From Alkalibacterium putridalgicola (GTDB taxonomy: Bacteria; Bacillota; Bacilli; Lactobacillales; Carnobacteriaceae_A), in assembly GCF_900109825.1 (NCBI RefSeq), contig NZ_FOBL01000010.1:18352-82351 (forward strand): a stretch of 64,000 bases of DNA, read 5' to 3'. Below are positions 58,138 through 64,000 of this stretch, piece by piece (position 1 is the stretch's first letter; every line of letters starts with the position of its first letter). The translations under genes and the position numbers were made by a program. The notes beneath the pieces are model-generated. The model saw only the letters and a program-made list of their open reading frames with translations, made no database searches and was not told the DNA's origin.

Positions 58138-59430
58138 TCAATCCATCTTTGGTTTGACTGTAAAGACAGAAATACGTTCAGATTTAAAGTAATCTTCAGC
58201 AACCACCTTCAACTCTTCAAAAGTAATCGACTTCAATACAGAGAGATAGTCAAAAACAGAGACCTTATCAGAGGGCAGGTCGATAAACTGATGCGCGATG
58301 TAACCAAGAGAATTCAGATCCTGAATGTATTCACCGATCAGTTTTTTCTTTACTATAGAATAGTGTCCAAACGTCAAATCAGGATTTAAGCCAGTATTCA
58401 ACAGTATATTTTGAATACTTCCAGCCAGCTCTTCCGGATTTCTGGAATCTCCACCTATACTGACATAATCAAATCCTCTCTCAAAAACATAATCATAACT
58501 GAAACTATCATCGATCAGGTTATCATTATACAAGGATAAGTAAGTAGCCGAGGTTTCACCAAAAAGTAAATCCAGGATAATTTCCATACAAATGACATGC
58601 CGGAAAGCCTCTCTCTCATTCAACTTATAGTAATGACCTTTGACCCCCACACTTACCTTCGCCAGGTTTACGGTTAAATGAACTTCTCTGGACTTTGTGA
58701 TCGGCTCTTTTGCCTCAGTTTTTATACGGCGCTCTATTTTCATTGGCAGTGGAAAGACTTTCTTTGTCTGATTATCCTTGATCCATTGAAGTGTTTCAGC
58801 TGGATCTATGTTCCCGACTATGATCATCTGCATATTGTCTGGATGATAAAATGTCTGATAATTCTGTTTCAACATCTCTACAGTAACTGACTGAACACTT
58901 TCAGTTGTCCCTGCAACATCAATACGTACAGGATGCTCAGGATATAAGTTTTCAATCAATCCTTGGGTCAGGGCCCACTCCGGATCATCTTTATACATCT
59001 GGATTTCCTGTGATATGATACTCTTTTCATCTTCAACTGATTGATGAGAGAAGAAAGGGTCTTGGATGAAATCCAGAAGCGTTTCGATATTTTGCCTGCC
59101 ATTAGTGGTAAACGAGCAAAGAAAGGCCGTCTTTGTATTACTTGTATAGGCATTTACTGATGCCCCTTGAGAAGAGAATACCTGTGAAATATCTCCTTTC
59201 CTGGTCTCAAAAAGTTTATGTTCCAGAAAGTGTGCGACACCGTAAGGAAAGGCATGATATTCTCTTTCTCCTCTTGGTATGAATCGATGGTCAATGGATC
59301 CATATTCAGTAAACAAAACAGCGTAGACACTATTATAGTCACTTTTCGGTACAAGCTTAACGGTCAGTCCGTTTTTTAATCGTTCACTGTAAATAACCTC
59401 ATTTAATTCTGCGTATGTCTTTATATCCAC
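58138..59430 (-). CDS. ymfH: M16 family peptidase YmfH
   Basis: 430 aa. The inverted zinc motif HFLEH (GVAHFLEHKLFE) is intact near residue 64, so this is the likely catalytic subunit. Two M16 halves follow. GTG start overlapping the ymfF stop by one base (TAGTG). Substrate unknown; in some Firmicutes the pair sits in peptide-modification contexts, but here it has the housekeeping ymfF-ymfH-rodZ-pgsA order. Confidence 0.92.
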   Translation of the reverse strand: MDIKTYAELNEVIYSERLKNGLTVKLVPKSDYNSVYAVLFTEYGSIDHRFIPRGEREYHAFPYGVAHFLEHKLFETRKGDISQVFSSQGASVNAYTSNTKTAFLCSFTTNGRQNIETLLDFIQDPFFSHQSVEDEKSIISQEIQMYKDDPEWALTQGLIENLYPEHPVRIDVAGTTESVQSVTVEMLKQNYQTFYHPDNMQMIIVGNIDPAETLQWIKDNQTKKVFPLPMKIERRIKTEAKEPITKSREVHLTVNLAKVSVGVKGHYYKLNEREAFRHVICMEIILDLLFGETSATYLSLYNDNLIDDSFSYDYVFERGFDYVSIGGDSRNPEELAGSIQNILLNTGLNPDLTFGHYSIVKKKLIGEYIQDLNSLGYIAHQFIDLPSDKVSVFDYLSVLKSITFEELKVVAEDYFKSERISVFTVKPKMD

Positions 59431-60686
59431 TAGTTGTTCTCCCCAATTAAATTAAATATCGCTTCAAGATTTATCGATTCTGCCAGATGAGACACGTCTT
59501 CTCTCTCCACACTGTCGATCCTTCTTATCCAGTCTTTTATGGTCAAATCCCCTTTTCCGATCAAAGACAAACTGTAACGATTCTCGATCATTGCATGGGG
59601 AGAATCATCGATTTGATGCAGTTCACTCTTAAGTAATTCTTTTGTCTGAAACAGCTCATAATCTGTAAAACGCCCCTCACGCATTTCCTTCAGTTGTTGC
59701 AGTATGATTGTCTGAGTCTTTTCCATATCCTTAAATTCGATACCTGCTTCAACAGATAATAACCCTCTAAATGCATCGATATCACTTGAAATGGCATAAG
59801 CGATATTTTCTTCTTCTCTTATAGTCTGAAAGAGCTTTGAATGAGTCATCCCGCCAAACAGTCCATTAAACACTAAACCTGTGCAATAAAAATCCTCTTG
59901 GTAATAGACAGGTGTCGAAAACCCCATAGTCAGTATAGTCTGATTGATATCATGACTCTCTGTTTCTTCTTTTAACTCTCTATGTCTATTTATTTTATAA
60001 AAAGGGTCTCTCCACTCAGGGTCTCTAGGATGAAAATCAAATGCCTGCGAGGATGAGAGGACTTCCTGTTCAGACACATTTCCCACAATAAAAATATCGA
60101 TTTGATCTTCATGGATCATTTTTAGATACGTCTCATAAACTTCTGATGAAGCCACATCATTCAAATCAGAAATCTGGCCATAGCTCAGCATTTGATGCTC
60201 AGGTGAATCAAAATACAATGTGTTCAATTTATCATCTGCATACAATGCTTTATCATCGTACCTTGATAAATAGTCATCTCTTAACTTTTCTACTTCTCTT
60301 TTAAAAGTGGCATCATGAAATGCCCCATTATATACGTTAGGGAAAAAAATCACCTGACGCATAAAATCCATCACCTTTTCAAAAACACCAGTTTCTTGAA
60401 TGATTTCCTCATCTATACAGTCCATGTGTAGTGATAAAACATGGTAGTTGCCATATCGTGAAACATCAGTAAAAAAACTTGCTCCATACAACTCACTTAG
60501 CTTTTTTCTAAAGTCTATCTGTGTCGGGTAATATTTACTGTTGATATCCATCATATTGGCTAATAGCGTGCGCCTGGTGATCTGATCAGCTCCAAGTGGT
60601 GATCTGAATTTCAGTTGTATCGATAAAGTCTTGAATTTAGTCGTAGGTAGAATATGCAAGTATATTCCCTGTTTTAGTTTTATCAT
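59430..60686 (-). CDS. ymfF: M16 family peptidase-like protein YmfF
   Basis: 418 aa from ATG 60686 (GGAGG 5 nt upstream; a longer frame exists but has no site). M16-type repeats recognisable, yet the HxxEH motif is missing: the corresponding region reads SELYGASFFTDVSRYGN. Probably a non-catalytic partner of YmfH. Translated directly ahead of ymfH. Confidence 0.9.
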   Translation of the reverse strand: MIKLKQGIYLHILPTTKFKTLSIQLKFRSPLGADQITRRTLLANMMDINSKYYPTQIDFRKKLSELYGASFFTDVSRYGNYHVLSLHMDCIDEEIIQETGVFEKVMDFMRQVIFFPNVYNGAFHDATFKREVEKLRDDYLSRYDDKALYADDKLNTLYFDSPEHQMLSYGQISDLNDVASSEVYETYLKMIHEDQIDIFIVGNVSEQEVLSSSQAFDFHPRDPEWRDPFYKINRHRELKEETESHDINQTILTMGFSTPVYYQEDFYCTGLVFNGLFGGMTHSKLFQTIREEENIAYAISSDIDAFRGLLSVEAGIEFKDMEKTQTIILQQLKEMREGRFTDYELFQTKELLKSELHQIDDSPHAMIENRYSLSLIGKGDLTIKDWIRRIDSVEREDVSHLAESINLEAIFNLIGENN

Positions 60687-60727
60687 ATTTTCCTCCGTTA
60701 AGATGCTGATCAATTCTAATTTAAAGT

Positions 60728-60763
60728 ACTAAAAATACGGGATCCCTTAAGAAATCCCGTATC
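60728..60763 (-). terminator. terminator after metK
   Basis: Arms TACGGGAT/ATCCCGTA around TTCTTAAGGG, followed by TTTTTA on the minus strand. Confidence 0.85.
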
Positions 60764-60772
60764 CCAGTGACT

Positions 60773-61960
60773 TTATTTTACGAACCTGACCAGTTCATCA
60801 ACTTTATCTGTCTCTTCCCATGGCAGTGAAATATCGGTTCTGCCAAAATGACCGTATGCAGCCGTTTGTCTGTAGATCGGTCGTTTTAGATCCAGCATTT
60901 TTATGATTCCGGCTGGTCTCAAATCAAATATATCTCTGACAGCATTGATCAATACTGAGTTAGCTACCTTCCCTGTTTCGAAAGTGTCAATAGAAATGGA
61001 CACCGGTTGAGCCACACCGATTGCGTAAGCTAACTGCACTTCAACTTTCTCAGCCAGATTTGCAGCAACTATATTCTTGGCAATATACCTTGCAGCATAA
61101 CTCGCTGATCGATCGACTTTCGTGGCGTCTTTACCAGAGAAGGCCCCCCCGCCATGACGTGCATATCCACCATAAGTATCCACAATAATCTTTCGGCCTG
61201 TCAAGCCGGCGTCTCCCTGTGGCCCTCCTATGACGAAGCGACCTGTTGGATTAATATAATACTTAGTATTTTCATCGAGGTATTCTTCAGGAATAACTGG
61301 TTTGATCACTTTTTCCAATATGTCTTCCTTAAGTATTTCATAAGTGATATCCGGATGATGCTGAGTGCTGATAACAATAGCGTCTACACGGAACGGTTTA
61401 TCGTCTTCATCATACTCAACGGTCACTTGTGCTTTGCCATCAGGTCTGAGGTAACCAAGTTCCTTGCTTTTTCTCACTGAAGCCAGCTGTTTTGTCAGTT
61501 TATGACTTAAAGAGATTGGAAGAGGCATCAATTCCTCTGTCTCATTCGTTGCATAGCCAAACATTAGTCCTTGATCTCCGGCACCTATCTTATCTAATTC
61601 ATCATGAACTTTAGATTTATATTCTACCGAATCATCAACACCCACTGCAATGTCGGGTGACTGATCATCTATGGAAACGAGCACCGCACATGTATCCGCA
61701 TCAAAACCATATTTGGCTCGGGTATAGCCAATTTCTCTGATCGTATCTCTTGCAACTTTCTGCATATCTACATAGGTTTCGGTTCGGATTTCTCCCGCTA
61801 TCAGTACAAGGCCAGTCGTCACTATCGTTTCACAAGCGACGCGGGCTTCCGGATCCTTAGTCAGTATCTCATCTAAAATAGCATCACTGATCTGGTCCGC
61901 TATTTTATCCGGATGTCCTTCAGTAACTGATTCAGAAGTAAATAGTCTTTTTTCTGTCAT
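60773..61960 (-). CDS. metK: S-adenosylmethionine synthetase
   Basis: 395 aa, three-domain MetK with [49 protein letters not shown]. Makes SAM from Met and ATP, feeding TrmB, QueA and the other methyl users here. The ribosome site AAGGGGG sits inside an SMK-type riboswitch, so high SAM should block translation. Confidence 0.98.
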   Translation of the reverse strand: MTEKRLFTSESVTEGHPDKIADQISDAILDEILTKDPEARVACETIVTTGLVLIAGEIRTETYVDMQKVARDTIREIGYTRAKYGFDADTCAVLVSIDDQSPDIAVGVDDSVEYKSKVHDELDKIGAGDQGLMFGYATNETEELMPLPISLSHKLTKQLASVRKSKELGYLRPDGKAQVTVEYDEDDKPFRVDAIVISTQHHPDITYEILKEDILEKVIKPVIPEEYLDENTKYYINPTGRFVIGGPQGDAGLTGRKIIVDTYGGYARHGGGAFSGKDATKVDRSASYAARYIAKNIVAANLAEKVEVQLAYAIGVAQPVSISIDTFETGKVANSVLINAVRDIFDLRPAGIIKMLDLKRPIYRQTAAYGHFGRTDISLPWEETDKVDELVRFVK

Positions 61961-62042
61961 TTTTATTCCCCCTTAATTTGCGGTTACAAGGCTTCCGACC
62001 GGTTGTGGCCGTCCTATCGGGAATTCATTGTAAACCTCTACC
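61961..62042 (-). promoter_or_regulatory. SAM-III (SMK box) riboswitch of metK
   Basis: Directly upstream of the metK ATG. On the minus strand AGGTTTACAA and CTTGTAACC segments pair, a GGACGGCC/GGTCGG arm lies between them, and the AAGGGGGA ribosome site follows. Order and sequences agree closely with the Enterococcus/Lactobacillales SMK box as I remember it. SMK boxes act on translation, not termination; I see no terminator here, which fits. Confidence 0.92.
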
Positions 62043-62177
62043 ATTTTAACATATAATACATCAATATTCATTGAAATTTAAATAAGATTCAGTATCAAGT
62101 CGCCTTATTATTTAACTGAAAAATATGGTAAAATGAAAAAATAGTTCAAAACAAGTTCTTTTGAAAGTAGTGAATAC

Positions 62178-62678
62178 ATGTCTCAAAACCATACCCTAAC
62201 CAAATTCGATAGACTCTATCCATTGACCACAACAATCATAGGCGCTCTATTTGCATACATGCAAACTGAAATTGCAATACTGCCTTTAGCGGTATTGATG
62301 ATCTATACAACTACACAAGTATTGTTAAAGCGACTACACGATCATCCAGAATCTGAAAAAGTAAGAGCCTTCGTTATATTTATGAATGTTGTGATTTTAC
62401 TTTATTTTAGTATGCGTTTTTCTTTCTTTCTCTTACCTATTTTTCTGATTCTGACATTCTTTATACAGACAAAGACAATTTTTAATACCATGAAGCTACA
62501 ACACCTGTATACTTTTCTGTACTCGTATGTAACAGTCATCATCTTCAATCTATTGTCCTATTATCTCCAGGTCCGTTATCTCTCATTATCAGTGACTTTA
62601 AAAATAGCTGCCGTTGTCACAACATTTTTACTAATTACAGCACTCGTTAAACTCTTTCTAAAACGAAAAAGTACTTGA
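62178..62678 (+). CDS. orphan integral membrane protein, about four to five helices
   Basis: 166 aa, very hydrophobic. Predicted helices near 14-30, 33-50, 64-84, 85-97, 108-127 and 136-158, with a basic tail (LKRKST). No motif I recognise. Divergent from metK, ends at a bidirectional terminator shared with the tRNA operon. ATG has only a weak GAAAG ahead. Probably a real gene by length and composition but function is unknown. Confidence 0.7.
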   Translation: MSQNHTLTKFDRLYPLTTTIIGALFAYMQTEIAILPLAVLMIYTTTQVLLKRLHDHPESEKVRAFVIFMNVVILLYFSMRFSFFLLPIFLILTFFIQTKTIFNTMKLQHLYTFLYSYVTVIIFNLLSYYLQVRYLSLSVTLKIAAVVTTFLLITALVKLFLKRKST

Positions 62679-62681
62679 TAG

Positions 62682-62737
62682 ACAAAAAAAAGACGACAAG
62701 TAAGAGGCGGATTGCCAGTTACTGTCGTCTTTTTTGT
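62682..62737. terminator. bidirectional terminator: membrane gene / tRNA operon
   Basis: Arms AGACGACA/TGTCGTCT (plus GTAA/TTAC) with A-run on one side and T-run on the other. Ends both the plus-strand gene and the minus-strand tRNA array. Confidence 0.9.
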
Positions 62738-62741
62738 ATGA

Positions 62742-62814
62742 TGGCGCAGGACAGAGTCGAACTGCCGACACACGGAGCTTCAATCCGTTGCTCTACCAAC
62801 TGAGCTACTGCGCC
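62742..62814 (-). tRNA. tRNA-Phe (anticodon GAA)
   Basis: 73 nt cloverleaf, acceptor GGCGCAG/CTGCGCC, anticodon loop TTGAAGC. Last gene of the array. No CCA encoded. Confidence 0.96.
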
Positions 62815-62825
62815 AAATAAAAAAA

Positions 62826-62898
62826 CGGTCCCGACGGGAATCGAACCCGCGATCTCCTGCGTGACAGGCAGGCGTGATAACCGCTACACTACGGGACC
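62826..62898 (-). tRNA. tRNA-Asp (anticodon GTC), copy 1
   Basis: 73 nt; acceptor GGTCCCG/CGGGACC, loop CTGTCAC. Identical to copy 2. A double-hairpin element precedes it by 19 nt. No CCA encoded. Confidence 0.97.
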
Positions 62899-62917
62899 AG
62901 TTAAATCTTTATAGGTA

Positions 62918-62980
62918 ACACTGCAAGCTGACGCTCGAGTGTACCATGTCTGTAAATTGCTAAAGCAATAACAGCCATGA
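62918..62980 (-). ncRNA. 63-nt double-hairpin element, copy 1 (5' of tRNA-Asp)
   Basis: On the minus strand a 14-bp hairpin (TCATG, CTGT, ATTGC with TTTA loop) then a 10-bp hairpin (ACACT-CGAGC with GTCA loop). 55 of 63 positions match copy 2 without gaps, and differences are all in paired positions. 3 nt after tRNA-Ser(TGA) and 19 nt before tRNA-Asp. Not a tRNA by shape; function unknown. Confidence 0.75.
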
Positions 62981-62983
62981 TAA

Positions 62984-63073
62984 AGGAGGATGTGGGATTC
63001 GAACCCACGCGCGCTTTGACACGCCTGACGGTTTTCAAGACCGTTCCCTTAAGCCGGACTTGGGTAATCCTCC
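62984..63073 (-). tRNA. tRNA-Ser (anticodon TGA)
   Basis: 90 nt with a long variable arm; acceptor GGAGGAT/ATCCTCC, anticodon loop CTTGAAA. Position 73 reads T rather than the usual G. No CCA encoded. Confidence 0.95.
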
Positions 63074-63109
63074 GTTATACTATTAAACAACACATTTTGT
63101 GCTGCATCA

Positions 63110-63181
63110 TGACCCCTACGGGATTCGAACCCGTGTTACCGCCGTGAAAGGGCGGTGTCTTAACCGCTTGACCAAGGGGCC
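63110..63181 (-). tRNA. tRNA-Glu (anticodon TTC)
   Basis: 72 nt; acceptor GGCCCCT/AGGGGTC (one G-U), anticodon loop CTTTCAC. No CCA encoded. Confidence 0.96.
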
Positions 63182-63204
63182 TTGCATATATATAAAAGAA
63201 AAAA

Positions 63205-63293
63205 CGGAGAAGGAGGGATTTGAACCCTCGCGCCGGCTAAACCGACCTACACCCTTAGCAGGGGCGCCTCTTCAGCCACTTGAGTACTTCCCC
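63205..63293 (-). tRNA. tRNA-Ser (anticodon GCT)
   Basis: 89 nt, long variable arm, acceptor GGGGAAG/CTTCTCC, anticodon loop TGCTAAG; discriminator G. No CCA encoded. Confidence 0.95.
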
Positions 63294-63319
63294 ATACCAA
63301 TAATAATTATTGATATAAA

Positions 63320-63394
<75 letters not shown>

Positions 63395-63420
63395 TAAAAA
63401 TTCTTATACATTTTGTATAA

Positions 63421-63491
63421 AGCGGGTGAGGAGAATCGAACTCCCGACAACAGCTTGGAAGGCTGTGGTTTTACCACTAAACTACACCCGC
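63421..63491 (-). tRNA. tRNA-Gly (anticodon TCC)
   Basis: 71 nt; acceptor GCGGGTG/CACCCGC, loop CTTCCAA, discriminator T as usual for Gly. No CCA encoded. Confidence 0.96.
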
Positions 63492-63498
63492 ATATCAA

Positions 63499-63571
63499 CG
63501 GTCCCGACGGGAATCGAACCCGCGATCTCCTGCGTGACAGGCAGGCGTGATAACCGCTACACTACGGGACC
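63499..63571 (-). tRNA. tRNA-Asp (anticodon GTC), copy 2
   Basis: 73 nt, identical to copy 1 at 62826-62898. Preceded by copy 2 of the double-hairpin element at 21 nt. No CCA encoded. Confidence 0.97.
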
Positions 63572-63592
63572 TTGAAATGCTTTAATTCGGAC

Positions 63593-63655
63593 ACACTGCG
63601 AGCTGACGCTCGAGTGTATCATGTCTGTAAGCTTCTAAAGAAGCAACAGCCATGA
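63593..63655 (-). ncRNA. 63-nt double-hairpin element, copy 2 (5' of tRNA-Asp)
   Basis: Same layout as copy 1: hairpin one with arms TCATG, CTGT, GCTTC and TTTA loop, hairpin two with ACACT-CGAGC and GTCA loop. 2 nt after tRNA-fMet. Three base pairs of hairpin one are replaced on both sides relative to copy 1. Confidence 0.75.
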
Positions 63656-63657
63656 CA

Positions 63658-63730
63658 TTGCGGAGGCAGGACTCGAACCTGCGACCTCCGGGTTATGAGC
63701 CCGACGAGCTGCCAACTGCTCTACTCCGCG
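63658..63730 (-). tRNA. initiator tRNA-fMet (anticodon CAT)
   Basis: 73 nt. Initiator marks: 1-72 mismatch C/A and three G-C pairs (GGG/CCC) in the anticodon stem. No CCA encoded. Confidence 0.96.
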
Positions 63731-63749
63731 ATAATAGTAATGGTTAAAA

Positions 63750-63823
63750 TGGACCTTGCAGGACTCGAACCTGCGACCGAACGGTTATGAGCCGTTTGCT
63801 CTAACCAACTGAGCTAAAGGTCC
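63750..63823 (-). tRNA. tRNA-Ile2 (CAT, lysidine type)
   Basis: 74 nt. Acceptor GGACCTT/AAGGTCC and body match the Bacillus tRNA-Ile(CAU) that TilS converts to lysidine, rather than elongator Met. Assignment from memory of the sequence type. No CCA encoded. Confidence 0.85.
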
Positions 63824-63841
63824 GTTAATCAGCATTATTTA

Positions 63842-63915
63842 TAGCGGCGGAGGGAATCGAACCCACGACCTCACGGGTATGAACCGTACGCTCTAGCCAG
63901 CTGAGCTACACCGCC
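63842..63915 (-). tRNA. elongator tRNA-Met (anticodon CAT)
   Basis: 74 nt, acceptor GGCGGTG with G1-T72, body like Bacillus elongator Met. T-stem GTGGG/CCCTC contains a T-T mismatch. No CCA encoded. Confidence 0.9.
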
Positions 63916-63926
63916 ATTTTAATACA

Positions 63927-64000
63927 TCGGGAAGACAGGATTCGAACCTGCGACCCCCTGGTCCCAAACCAGGTGCTCTACCAAGCTGAGCTACTTCCCG
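63927..64000 (-). tRNA. tRNA-Pro (anticodon TGG)
   Basis: 74 nt, complete exactly at the window edge; acceptor CGGGAAG/CTTCCCG, anticodon loop TTTGGGA. No CCA encoded. The array may continue beyond. Confidence 0.95.

Noticed and set aside
58138..60686. M16 peptidase pair as part of a modified-peptide cluster
   Set aside because: No precursor peptide or radical SAM gene nearby; the order ymfF-ymfH-rodZ-pgsA is the usual housekeeping layout.

Overview
The window reads as a stretch of core chromosome from a low-GC Gram-positive of the order Lactobacillales. Gene order closely follows the Bacillus housekeeping clusters: infC-rpmI-rplT/thrS/dnaIB/nrdR/coaE/mutM/polA; murC/ytpR/aminopeptidase/trmB; ecsAB/hit/prsA/yhaMNO; dinB/comN/yajC/tgt/queA/ruvBA; and mutLS/ymdB/rny/recA/cinA/pgsA/rodZ/ymfHF/metK. 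A SAM-III (SMK-box) leader before metK points to Lactobacillales, and a family such as Carnobacteriaceae (Alkalibacterium or Marinilactibacillus type) is my inference, not something the sequence proves. Almost every gene is on the minus strand; the four plus-strand genes are a short PepSY-like protein, hit, a YtxH-like protein and an orphan membrane protein.

Layout. 0-4.2 kb: spx, a metallo-hydrolase plus lipoate ligase pair, and an orphan HemY-like oxidase. 4.3-8.1 kb: the IF3/L35/L20 operon behind an L20-type attenuator leader, then thrS behind a T-box. 8.1-19.1 kb: replication initiation and repair genes (dnaI, dnaB, nrdR, coaE, mutM, polA), murC, a stand-alone SftA-linker-like ORF, ytpR and an M42 aminopeptidase. 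19.2-20.2 kb: PepSY-like protein and a 52-bp tandem repeat array between two convergent terminators. 20.2-32.3 kb: trmB, ytmP-like, dat, ecsAB, hit, prsA, yhaM and the yhaNO nuclease pair. 32.4-43 kb: a class A PBP, nrnA, ytoI, dinB, comN, yajC, tgt, queA, ruvBA. 43-54.5 kb: msrB, a DUF937 protein, mutL, mutS, ymdB, a degenerate 51-52-bp repeat array, rny, recA, cinA. 54.6-56.3 kb: an apparently intact ISLre2-type insertion sequence with a 9-bp target duplication. 56.3-62.7 kb: pgsA, rodZ, the M16 peptidase pair, metK and a membrane protein. 62.7-64 kb: twelve tRNA genes.

I found no large mobile island, CRISPR array, defence system or biosynthetic cluster. The less ordinary signals are: (1) a 63-nt double-hairpin element found just 5' of each of two identical tRNA-Asp genes, in which all eight differences between copies fall in paired positions and keep pairing, including three full compensatory base-pair changes; (2) coaE apparently starting at ATA, interlocked with the mutM stop as ATAG, besides the ATA start of infC; (3) two intergenic arrays of 51-52-bp repeats able to form hairpins; (4) a 189-codon ORF in the sftA position with no motor domain; (5) an 84-nt nearly fully paired element after murC.
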